Shown here in pieces: positions 24,704 to 31,566 of a stretch of 40,496 nt of DNA. The position numbers and the translations under genes are program-made. The DNA is from Nostoc sp. NMS2 (GTDB lineage Bacteria > Cyanobacteriota > Cyanobacteriia > Cyanobacteriales > Nostocaceae). Every line of letters starts with the position of its first letter. The stretch's first letter is position 1. Under the pieces are notes generated by a model, which saw only the letters and a program-made list of their open reading frames with translations, did not search any database and was not told the origin of the DNA. The DNA lies in assembly GCF_017115105.1 (NCBI RefSeq), contig NZ_JABXKH010000062.1:1-40496 (forward strand), read 5' to 3'.

Positions 24704-24770
24704 ACTTTAAGGAATTTGATATTTCCGGTTTGTGTTCAGCCTACATACTTACTTGCTAATTACGGCTTTT

Positions 24771-25211
24771 ATGGCTAACAAAAGAGAAACTCACTGCAAC
24801 AATCAAGTGGATACATTTGCTGAAGCTTTAGCAACAGCGCGACAAATGCAGCAGAACTGGCTAACTTATGGAGTTAATTTTGTAAATTTTTACGTTGAAG
24901 ATGTAGATGGAGACTGGCTAGAAACGTGGGGACATGACGAAATTTTAGGTAATTCTCAATTAGATACTATCAAAGAATTTTTGGTAAGTAATGATACTGT
25001 AGCTGTTAAAGTAAGACAGCATTTAGGAGAGCGATCGCTATTTGATTTTGCAGTAAACTTAGAAGAATCTTGGAGAATTTCTGAATCTAATGACAGGTTA
25101 TCTGCTGTAAGACACCTCTTAGCTGGTGAAGAAAATAGTATTGATACAGATGACATCAGGTTCTTGAATTTAGTAAACAGTCTGCTGGTAAAGTTGGCAG
25201 AGATTTTGTGA
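24771..25211 (+). CDS. Unknown 146-residue protein
   Basis: An acidic, soluble, mainly helical protein (for example FAEALATARQMQQNWL and VRHLLAGEENSIDTDD) with no family I can name and no signal peptide. I chose the ATG at 24771 (MANKRETHCNNQ); a GTG at 24732 would add 13 hydrophobic residues with no better ribosome site. It follows the preceding unknown gene by 67 bp on the same strand. No function can be proposed. Confidence 0.55.
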   Translation: MANKRETHCNNQVDTFAEALATARQMQQNWLTYGVNFVNFYVEDVDGDWLETWGHDEILGNSQLDTIKEFLVSNDTVAVKVRQHLGERSLFDFAVNLEESWRISESNDRLSAVRHLLAGEENSIDTDDIRFLNLVNSLLVKLAEIL

Positions 25212-25307
25212 GATTTTGAGTTGCGTAATGGTAGAGTAAACTTTGAACTTAAGGGTTTTCATGTTGCGATTGAGTGGCATATAGGCGATCGCTTTTTCAG
25301 ACAATCT

Positions 25308-25559
25308 TTAATAATCTTTTAGATGTGCGATCTTTATGACTATTAGTAGTAAGGGTTGATCTTGAATCTGGTAAATAATGCGGTATTCACCCAAACGAAC
25401 CTTATACAGCCGTTCGGTGTCCTTCAATGGATAAGCGTCTTCTGGACGTGGATTTAATGCTAGTTCTTCTAACTTTTGTGCTAGTTGTTGCTGCACCACT
25501 GAGTTTAATTCTGTAATTTTTTGCACAGACGAAGGTGCTAATGCTACTTGATAGCTCAT
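25308..25559 (-). CDS. RelE/ParE-superfamily toxin
   Basis: An 83-residue RelE-like protein, probably a ribosome-dependent mRNA interferase or a related toxin. The conserved layout is visible: LAPSSVQKITELNSVVQQQL as the first helix, NPRPEDAYPLKDTERLYKVR, then LGEYRIIYQIQDQPLLLIVI and the C-terminal KIAHLKDY. The usual GHRRxVY end is replaced by AHLKDY. The ATG overlaps the stop of the upstream DUF6887-like gene (ATGA at 25556-25559), the normal translational coupling of antitoxin and toxin. Confidence 0.85.
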   Translation of the reverse strand: MSYQVALAPSSVQKITELNSVVQQQLAQKLEELALNPRPEDAYPLKDTERLYKVRLGEYRIIYQIQDQPLLLIVIKIAHLKDY

Positions 25560-25825
25560 ATCCCTAGCTCCTTTTTAATGTCTTCAAAGGGTGTTGTCCC
25601 CACCCCTGCAATTTCCTCTAGTGTTTTATAAGCATCTCTGACATCAGCCTCATCTAACCTTGCTTCAATTAGCTCATGCATCTGCTCTGTTGAGGTAATT
25701 TCGATACCTGGTTCTTCTCTAAGTTTGTCCGTTAATGCATGAAAAGCTTCTTGATCGTCTCGATGTTCTAACACATAAGCTCTTAACTCTTGTTTGGTCA
25801 TCGCTTGAAAATTTTTCCTAGTCAT
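25556..25825 (-). CDS. DUF6887-like protein, likely antitoxin of the RelE toxin
   Basis: An 89-residue acidic protein. The N-terminal MTRKNFQAMTKQELRAYVLE followed by HRDDQEAFHALTDKL is the DUF6887 pattern as I know it from cyanobacteria. The C-terminal half (ARLDEADVRDAYKTLEEIAG) is helical and acidic, as expected of a segment that wraps a RelE toxin. It overlaps both neighbours by ATGA: its start with the stop of the DUF6888-like gene and its stop with the toxin start. Antitoxin function is inferred from the order. Confidence 0.75.
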   Translation of the reverse strand: MTRKNFQAMTKQELRAYVLEHRDDQEAFHALTDKLREEPGIEITSTEQMHELIEARLDEADVRDAYKTLEEIAGVGTTPFEDIKKELGI

Positions 25826-25998
25826 AAATATCTTACCCTCCCATTTGGCAATATTTCTACTTCAAAGCTTTGTCCAGCCAGAATGTAAATGCGTGTTGTC
25901 CGTTCATCTAATCTCACCAAGTGAATTGGTAGGTACATCTGAGTTAAATCCTGACACACCTTAAATAATTCAATTGCTTGTTCATTAGTTGGTTTCAT
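25822..25998 (-). CDS. DUF6888-like small protein (58 residues)
   Basis: A short gene. The product starts MKPTNEQAIELFKVCQDLTQ and continues MYLPIHLVRLDERTTRIYIL, AGQSFEVEILPNGRVRYL, a small alpha-plus-beta protein of the DUF6888 kind that usually sits before DUF6887. Its TGA overlaps the ATG of the DUF6887-like gene (ATGA). It is the first gene of a three-gene coupled operon ending in a RelE toxin. Function unknown; it could be a second antitoxin component or a regulator. Confidence 0.75.
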   Translation of the reverse strand: MKPTNEQAIELFKVCQDLTQMYLPIHLVRLDERTTRIYILAGQSFEVEILPNGRVRYL

Positions 25999-26099
25999 TC
26001 AGCATTATTAACAAATTAAATTGTAGTAAATTGCTTGCAGACGCTATTTACTTTGTTTTATTTAGGTTGTATACGTATATTTTGGATAAAAATCTTACA

Positions 26100-26393
26100 C
26101 AGTTTAAGCAATTATGACTAACGTTTAAGCGTTTGTTGCAAACGTTCAAATGTTTCTTATCAATGTTGCAACAATAGTTACTCAGCTTGAAGTAATAATA
26201 AGAAATACTTAAGCAGTTATTACAACTGTTCAATTTTTTCTTATCAATGTTGAAGCAATTGTTACTTACGTTGAAGTATATATAAGAAACGTTTAAGCAA
26301 TTGTTACAAAAGTTAACTATTTTCTTATCAATGTTGAAGCAGTTGTGACTCCCGTTAAAACTTTGGTTTATAACGTTGAAAGTTTTCCCTTAG
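26100..26393. repeat. 21-bp tandem array with 84-bp higher-order period
   Basis: Fourteen 21-bp units run end to end without a gap, starting at 26100 and stepping by 21. Typical units are ACGTTTAAGCAATTGTTACA(A) and ATGTTGAAGCAATTGTTACT(T). Unit types recur in the order A-B-C-D every four units (84 bp): B units end TTTCTTATCA (26142, 26226, 26310), C units begin ATGTTG (26163, 26247, 26331). The region is AT-rich and lies directly upstream of the NLR-associated gene pair. The 499-bp gap 25999-26497 otherwise shows only the promoter region of that pair. Confidence 0.88.
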
Positions 26394-26497
26394 CTCGACT
26401 TTCACCAGAGAAACTGCATTAGCTTTTAACTCTCTGGAATCTAAACATTTGTTATTGTATCCATCAGTGAAGATGTCGCTGGATAAGGTAGGATACT

Positions 26498-26914
26498 TTG
26501 GAACCAATCACAGCTAGTGCGATCGCAACTCTCGCTTTTACTAAAGCATTTGAGACAACCATCGAGAAATTTACTGAAGCAGCCCTTGGTAAAATGGATG
26601 AGCTGCGAAAAAAGATTTGGGGTAAGTTACGGGGAAATCTGAAAGCTGAAACAGCCCTCGTTGCTGCTGAAAAAGGCTCGAAACCAGATTTAGATAAGGT
26701 TGCTGCTTACTTACAGATAATTTTACACGAAGAACCGGAGTTTGCTAAAGAAGTAGAAACACTGGCTCGTGAAATTGAGGCTGGTAAGATAGTTGACAAA
26801 AGCAATATGACTCAAATCAATCAAGACAATGCCAAGGGATGGCAAACTAAAGTTGAGGGTGGAACAGTTTATCAAGGCGATATTAACATTCATCATGCAC
26901 CCCCTAATTCTTGA
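26498..26914 (+). CDS. Bell-like helical effector with C-terminal amyloid-type motif (NLR partner)
   Basis: A 138-residue protein starting at TTG, preceded by AGGTAGGA. Residues 1-100 are helical; the first 30 (EPITASAIATLAFTKAFETT) are hydrophobic-amphipathic, as in membrane-targeting HeLo/Bell-type killer domains. Residues 105-131 carry NQDNAKGWQTKVEGGTVYQG, a Gly/Asn/Gln motif found almost unchanged at the start of the next protein, an NLR-like ATPase 12 bp downstream. Bacterial NLRs whose N-terminal amyloid motif matches the C-terminus of an adjacent small effector are known (BASS motifs with Bell domains), and I infer that arrangement here: the activated NLR would template this protein into a membrane-active form. 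Assignment is by layout and motif, without alignment. Confidence 0.7.
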   Translation: MEPITASAIATLAFTKAFETTIEKFTEAALGKMDELRKKIWGKLRGNLKAETALVAAEKGSKPDLDKVAAYLQIILHEEPEFAKEVETLAREIEAGKIVDKSNMTQINQDNAKGWQTKVEGGTVYQGDINIHHAPPNS

Positions 26915-26925
26915 ATTGAGCCATC

Positions 26926-29055
26926 ATGAACCAAAGCAACCAGGATAATGCCAAGGGCTGGCAAACTCAGGTTGAGGGTGGAACAGTTTATCAAGGCGAT
27001 ATTAGTATCTACAATTCCCCTACTGGGCAGTTACACTCATCTCCTCCAAATAATATTCCTTATCGGGGTGTCGCCCACTTTGTCGGGCGGGATGAGAAAC
27101 TTGTAGAACTACATAAAAAGTTGCAGCAAAATGACAACGCGGCAATTTTGGCTGTGGCTGCTATGGGAGGAATCGGTAAAACTGAACTGGCGACACAATA
27201 CGCACAGCGCTATAAAAACAATTATCCCGGTGGGCTTTGCTGGTTAGATGCCAGAAAACCAAATTTAGCAGCAAAGATTGTGCAGTTTGCTCAGTTTTAC
27301 ATGAAACTGGAAGTACCGCAAACCTTATTGACTTCCCAGGAACAAGCAAAATGGTGCTGGCATAACTGGCAACCACAAACAGGGTTAGTCTTGGTAGTAT
27401 TGGACAATGTTGACGATGAGACTAACTGGGAAAATTCTCGCCAAGTCCTGCCAACAGATAACCGCTTCTGTATATTGATGACAACTCGGTTGCGAAATCT
27501 CGGTTCAACAGTTCAACAAATAACTTTGGATGAACTCTCACCAAACGATGCTTTGAAATTGTTGACAGTTTTGTTGGGCGAAAACGATAGGCGAGTGCAA
27601 CGGGAACCACAAACGGCAACAAATTTATGTCAATGGCTGGGATATCTGCCTTTAGGTTTGCAATTAGTCGGCGCGTATTTAGCAGAAGATCCAAACTTGT
27701 CTTTAGCAGAGATTTTACAGCGATTGCCAGCCCGACAAAAGTCTCAATTGGAAGCCGTATTTGAATTAAGCTGGCAACAACTCGATTATATGACAAAGTA
27801 TGTCGGCGAGTTGTTGAGTTTATTTGCCCCAGATATCATTCCTTGGCAAATAGTTGAATCTGTCAGTCAGCAGCTAAATTGGGCAAAGGTAGATGTTGAC
27901 GAGGCGAGAAAGCAACTTTATAAGCGCCATTTAATTCAAAGCGTCGCAGAAGGAGAAAGTTGCTATAAAATTCATCCTTTAATTAGGGAGTTTTTGCAGG
28001 GTAAATTGGTAGGGTTAAGCACAGCCGATGACCTCAAAAAAGCCTTTGCCGCAGCATTAGTAGAAATTGCTGAGAAAATACCTGAATCTCTCACCCTTGA
28101 GGATATCAAGTCAGTGCAACTGGCAATTCCCCATTTAACTGAAGTGGCACAAAATCTGATTGATGCTGTGCAGGATGAAAATTTATTTTGGGTTTTCACT
28201 AGCTTGGGCAAATTTTATGAAGGACAAGGTTTGTATACCCTAGCAGCACCTTGGTATGAGCAAGGATTCTCAACGGTGCAAACCCGTTTGGGAGAAGCAC
28301 ATCCCTCTGTTGCTGCCACCCTAAACAACCTGGCAAATCTCTACAAATCTCAAGGACACTACGACCAAGCCGAACCCCTGTATCTACAAGCTTTAGAACT
28401 TTTTAAACTCCTGCTGGGAGAAGCACATCCCCTTGTTGCCACCAGTCTGAACAACCTGGCATTACTCTACAAAAATCAAGGACGCTACGACCAAGCCGAA
28501 CCCCTGTATCTCCAAGCTTTAGAATTGAGAAAACGCCTGCTGGGAGATGCACATCCCTCTGTTGCCACCAGCCTGAACAACCTGGCAGGACTCTACTATT
28601 CTCAAGGACACTACGACCAAGCCGAACCCCTGTATCTCCAAGCTTTAGAGTTGAGAAAACGCCTGCTGCAAAAAGCACATCCTGATGTTGCCGCCAGCCT
28701 GAACAATCTGGCATATCTCTACTATTCTCAAGGACACTACGACCAAGCCGAACCCCTGTATCTGCAAGCTTTAGAACTTTATAAACGCCTGCTGGGAGAA
28801 GCACATCCCCTTGTTGCCAGCAGCCTGAACAACCTGGCAAATCTCTACTATTCTCAAGGACGCTACGACCAAGCTGAACCCCTGTATCTCCAAGCTTTAG
28901 AAATTCGTCAGCAGGTGTTTGGGGTAAATCATCCCAATACGGTTACTGTTCGGCAAAATCTAGAAAATATTCAGGCTAAAAAGAGTGCTAACCGGAAAGT
29001 TAAGAACAATACTAACAATTCTTGGTGGCAGAAACTTTTAGGGTTATTTGAGTGA
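26926..29055 (+). CDS. NLR-like STAND ATPase: amyloid-type motif, NB-ARC, TPR repeats
   Basis: A 709-residue signal-sensing NTPase. Residues 3-28 hold the motif NQDNAKGWQTQVEGGTVYQG shared with the upstream protein, followed by a Pro/Ser linker. The NB-ARC domain spans about 45-350: FVGRDEKL, Walker A AMGGIGKTELA (79-89), Walker B GLVLVVLDNVDD, ILMTTRL, and the GLPL-like GYLPLGLQL. A winged-helix/arm region leads into TPRs of kinesin-light-chain type from about residue 455: five 42-residue repeats (QGHYDQAEPLYLQALEL and HPxVAxSLNNLAxLY). No enzymatic effector domain is present, which fits signalling through the motif to the partner. Probable antiphage or cell-death sensor. Confidence 0.85.
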   Translation: MNQSNQDNAKGWQTQVEGGTVYQGDISIYNSPTGQLHSSPPNNIPYRGVAHFVGRDEKLVELHKKLQQNDNAAILAVAAMGGIGKTELATQYAQRYKNNYPGGLCWLDARKPNLAAKIVQFAQFYMKLEVPQTLLTSQEQAKWCWHNWQPQTGLVLVVLDNVDDETNWENSRQVLPTDNRFCILMTTRLRNLGSTVQQITLDELSPNDALKLLTVLLGENDRRVQREPQTATNLCQWLGYLPLGLQLVGAYLAEDPNLSLAEILQRLPARQKSQLEAVFELSWQQLDYMTKYVGELLSLFAPDIIPWQIVESVSQQLNWAKVDVDEARKQLYKRHLIQSVAEGESCYKIHPLIREFLQGKLVGLSTADDLKKAFAAALVEIAEKIPESLTLEDIKSVQLAIPHLTEVAQNLIDAVQDENLFWVFTSLGKFYEGQGLYTLAAPWYEQGFSTVQTRLGEAHPSVAATLNNLANLYKSQGHYDQAEPLYLQALELFKLLLGEAHPLVATSLNNLALLYKNQGRYDQAEPLYLQALELRKRLLGDAHPSVATSLNNLAGLYYSQGHYDQAEPLYLQALELRKRLLQKAHPDVAASLNNLAYLYYSQGHYDQAEPLYLQALELYKRLLGEAHPLVASSLNNLANLYYSQGRYDQAEPLYLQALEIRQQVFGVNHPNTVTVRQNLENIQAKKSANRKVKNNTNNSWWQKLLGLFE
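28290..28953 (+). repeat. Near-identical 126-bp repeats encoding TPRs
   Basis: The anchor AACAACCTGGCA (one copy AACAATCTGGCA) occurs at 28324, 28450, 28576, 28702 and 28828, exactly 126 bp apart. Flanking sequence such as TACGACCAAGCCGAACCCCT is shared base for base, including third codon positions. Such homogenised repeats can gain or lose units by recombination without shifting the frame. Confidence 0.9.
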
Positions 29056-29187
29056 AGCAAAAGTTGTAATCGCCAAAATATCTTCAGATTCTAAATCGTC
29101 ATAATCTGCCAATATTTCTTCAGCACTCATACCAGAACTGAGCAGTTCCAAAATAAACTCAACTGGATAACGAAGTCCTCGAATACA
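29044..29187 (-). pseudogene. 5'-truncated DUF433 gene
   Basis: Reading the minus strand from 29187 gives CIRGLRYPVELxLELL-like sequence (here CIRGLRYPVEFILELLSSGM), then SAEEILADYDDLESEDILAI and a stop at 29044-29046. This is the C-terminal two thirds of a DUF433 protein, a small VapB-antitoxin-like family. The N-terminal part is missing: an in-frame stop precedes it and a TTCGTAA-type STRR begins at 29200. The 3' end overlaps the last codons of the NLR gene on the other strand. Confidence 0.7.
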
Positions 29188-29751
29188 GGATTTATATTAA
29201 TTCGTAATTCGTAGTTCGTAATTCGTAATTAATAAAGTTTTACTTAGTCTGGGTTTCAGGGGTTATATCTGTTTCATTATTTTCGTGAAATGGTATTACC
29301 GTGGCAGATATTTGGATTATGAGTAATGCGTTGTAGAAGTGCGTCCTTCATAAAAGAAATATTTATAAATTATGATGATATTTTTGTTCTCATATTTTAA
29401 CCTAGTTTGGGCGTTTAGAGGATGTTTGAAAAGTTTTCTTATCGGTAACAAAACGTTGTAGATCCCCCTAAATCCCCCTTCAAAAGGGGGACTTTGATTC
29501 CGGTTCCCCTTTTTTAAGGGGGGCTAGGGGGGATCAGTTAGTGCCTAAAATCACAGCCAACCACTTTTCAAACAACCTCTTAAATCCCCTGCTTCTATCA
29601 AGCAGCGCGTTTTGTGTGGGGTCTAAATCCCGGCAACAAAACGTAATTGCGAATTGCGAATTGTTCTAATTCTAGATGCCAAATAACGACGACAAAAAAA
29701 TAATTGTAGCTACAAATAAATACTTTTAACTTTTAATTTATTTTTTATTTA
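29188..29751. repeat. Repeat-filled intergenic region
   Basis: No gene is seen. Contents in order: an STRR of TTCGTAA/TTCGTAG (29200-29231); a 75-bp inverted repeat (29461-29535) whose arms are GATCCCCCTAAATCCCCCTT and the complement of its end AGGGGGGATC; an imperfect inverted repeat GTTTTGTGTGGGG/CAACAAAAC with STRR ATTGCGA (29607-29663), resembling 21091-21161. Confidence 0.75.
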
Positions 29752-29842
29752 GGGGTTTACAAGTATAAAATTATACTTTAATATAAATAAGAAAGGCGAT
29801 CGCCCTCTGCCAAGAATCTGCGATCGCCTTTCTGTAAACCCC
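29752..29842 (+). promoter_or_regulatory. Three-way-junction leader candidate upstream of the 99-residue gene
   Basis: An outer stem GGGGTTTAC (29752-29760) with GTAAACCCC (29834-29842) encloses two hairpins that abut it exactly. Hairpin 1 is AAGTATAA-AA-TTATACTT (29761-29778). Hairpin 2 is a perfect 14-bp stem, AGAAAGGCGATCGC (29790-29803) with its complement (29820-29833). An 11-nt linker joins them. The structure ends 20 bp before the start codon, leaving GGGAG free. It may be a structured 5' leader or an inserted palindromic element containing HIP1. Confidence 0.6.
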
Positions 29843-29862
29843 CATTCTGGGAGACAATTACA

Positions 29863-30162
29863 ATGATGGCACAAGTACAAAAGTTTGTAAAAAATCAGAA
29901 GTTCGCCCAATCAGAATTACAACAGTACTTAGATGGCGAAAACTTAAATACACCCATCCTTAATCAATCTTCTGAAAATCAATTACCGAAAAGAGAACCG
30001 ATTAAACATCTATTAATAGGTTCTCCAAAAGCAGTTACTAGCACAATTCACTATCTGCAAGTGATTGGCTACGCCAGCACCGGCGATTGGAGTCCGCTAT
30101 TACCAACCGCCAACCCAGGCGAGGTAATGAGTATTTTAATCCGTCAGATTTTAATGCAATAG
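29863..30162 (+). CDS. Conserved cyanobacterial protein of unknown function (99 residues)
   Basis: A small soluble protein. The N-terminal half is Gln/Asn-rich and polar; the C-terminal half, PIKHLLIGSPKAVTSTIHYL then QVIGYASTGDWSPLLPTANP, looks like a compact conserved domain of a type I have seen only as hypothetical in cyanobacteria. Two consecutive ATGs (29863 and 29866) follow a GGGAG; either could start. A strongly structured leader precedes it. No function is proposed. Confidence 0.7.
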   Translation: MMAQVQKFVKNQKFAQSELQQYLDGENLNTPILNQSSENQLPKREPIKHLLIGSPKAVTSTIHYLQVIGYASTGDWSPLLPTANPGEVMSILIRQILMQ

Positions 30163-30625
30163 GACATATCAAGATGGTGCGTTGCACTGCGCGACAACGC
30201 ACCCTACTTGAACTTCACCTATCGTAGGGGTTTAGCATATTGCTAAACCCAAAAAGCAGTGATTTTAATCCAATGCGGTTCAGTTAAGGGTTATTGGTAT
30301 AGATAATTGGTCTTTCAGGACGCGATAAATCGCTTCTCTACATCAGGTTTTTGGGCTTATCTGAACTGTATTGGATTTTAATCAGAATTCTAGATGCGAA
30401 CTGACAGCAGTCCATTGCGATCGCATTGAGCAAGATGTTAAAACTTTGGGTGTATTGACTTATACGCAAATTACCCCACTGGCACTGCGATCGCATCCAT
30501 TCAACCCCCTTCAAAATGCACCACAAGCACGTTAAGCTGAATTAGAGTAGCAATTTATTGCGCTTTTTAATATGCAAATCTCTGTTCTTGTCAAATTTTA
30601 ATTTTTTCTGCTTGAGAAACCCGGA
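30163..30625. repeat. Intergenic region with three palindromic repeats
   Basis: Hairpin GGTGCGTTG (30176-30184) with CAACGCACC (30195-30203). Hairpin GGGTTTAGCA (30228-30237) with TGCTAAACCC (30241-30250), a perfect 10-bp stem with a 3-nt loop that could terminate the upstream gene. A partial GTAGAGACG-family element follows near 30290-30345. The rest holds two HIP1-like sites and the terC promoter region; no gene I can support. Confidence 0.7.
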
Positions 30626-31348
30626 ATGCTAGACCGAATTTTTGATTACCTCGACTTTCATTTCAGCCTTGAAGCCCTTATAGTTTTGCTGATCCTGGTG
30701 CTTTTAGAGGCGCTGTTATCTGCCGACAATGCGATCGCCCTCGCTGCGATCGCAAAAGGGTTGGAAGACAAGGAACTTGAGCGTAAAGCCCTCAACTTTG
30801 GTTTAGTCGTTGCTTATGTGCTACGAATCAGCCTGATTCTCACTGCCACTTGGGTGCAAAAATTCTGGCAATTTGAATTATTAGGCGCTGCTTATCTGCT
30901 GTGGTTGGTATTTCAACACTTTACCTCAGAAGAAACAAAAGACGATCACCATCACGGGCCGCGTTTTAATTCATTGTTGCAAGCGATACCTGTGATTGCA
31001 TTTACAGATTTGGCATTTTCTTTGGATAGCGTGACAACTGCGATCGCAGTTTCTCAAGAAAAATGGCTAGTGCTGACGGGTGCAACAATTGGGATTATTA
31101 CGCTGCGATTCATGGCGGGATTGTTTATCCGTTGGCTAGACGAATATGAAAACCTAGAAGACGCAGGCTATGTAACTGTAGCGTTCGTAGGCTTGCGCCT
31201 GTTGTTGAAAGTGGTGAACGATAATTTAGTTCCACCAGAATGGATCATGATTACTGCCATCTTCCTGATTTTAGGTTGGGGATTTTCTAAGCGTGTTAGC
31301 ACTGAAGTGCCCGAATTAGAACCAGAGAAGAGCGAAGTCTCGAAGTGA
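30626..31348 (+). CDS. TerC-family integral membrane protein
   Basis: A 240-residue inner- or thylakoid-membrane protein with about seven hydrophobic helices. The family's acidic motifs are present: LLEALLSADNAIALAAIA in helix 1-2 and FTDLAFSLDSVTTAIAV in a later helix, both with Asp residues that likely bind metal. TerC/Alx proteins export manganese or help membrane protein insertion; in photosynthetic organisms a role in thylakoid biogenesis or Mn homeostasis is plausible. A His-rich loop (DDHHHGP) at about residues 111-117 may also bind metal. Monocistronic. Confidence 0.9.
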   Translation: MLDRIFDYLDFHFSLEALIVLLILVLLEALLSADNAIALAAIAKGLEDKELERKALNFGLVVAYVLRISLILTATWVQKFWQFELLGAAYLLWLVFQHFTSEETKDDHHHGPRFNSLLQAIPVIAFTDLAFSLDSVTTAIAVSQEKWLVLTGATIGIITLRFMAGLFIRWLDEYENLEDAGYVTVAFVGLRLLLKVVNDNLVPPEWIMITAIFLILGWGFSKRVSTEVPELEPEKSEVSK

Positions 31349-31566
31349 GGGAGATGGGGAGCAGGGAGCAGGGAGCAGGGAGCAAGGGAGCAGGGGGAGA
31401 TGAGGGAGACAAGGGGGACAAGGGGGAATTATTGAATAGTCTCTTCCTTGTCTCCCCCCTCTTCCTTGTCTCCCTTGTCTCTTTTCCATGCCCAATGCCC
31501 AATTCCCAATACTTCGACTTCGCTCAGTACAAGTGCCCCATGCCCAATCCCCACTCCCCTAATCCC
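31349..31566. repeat. STRR block between terC and ndk
   Basis: GGGAGCA heptamers (31356-31400, G-quadruplex-like), then GACAAGGGGG units, the shared block GGGGGAATTATTGAATA, CTTGTCTCC units and TGCCCAA heptamers. A single 24-bp dispersed module (31510-31533) lies between heptamers. Similar compound blocks are at 34277-34488, 36890-37125 and 40314-40496. Confidence 0.8.

Noticed and set aside
26048..26233. Minus-strand open frame with heptapeptide repeats (CLNV...)
   Set aside because: It follows from a 21-bp array whose length is a multiple of three, so a stop-free frame stays open. The only start is TTG, no ribosome site is seen, and the repeats continue upstream of it without a start.
26100..26393. 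CRISPR array
   Set aside because: Units are contiguous 21-bp repeats with no unique spacers, and no cas genes are nearby.
28403..28840. 145-codon minus-strand open frame
   Set aside because: A shadow of the 126-bp TPR repeats; the repeated GWWQQ-type peptides simply mirror the sense repeats.
30365..30535. 57-codon plus-strand open frame reading like protein (LTAVHCDRIEQDVKTLGVL)
   Set aside because: No ATG or ribosome site, two HIP1-like sites account for part of it, and I cannot place it in a family. It might be a gene remnant but the support is too weak.
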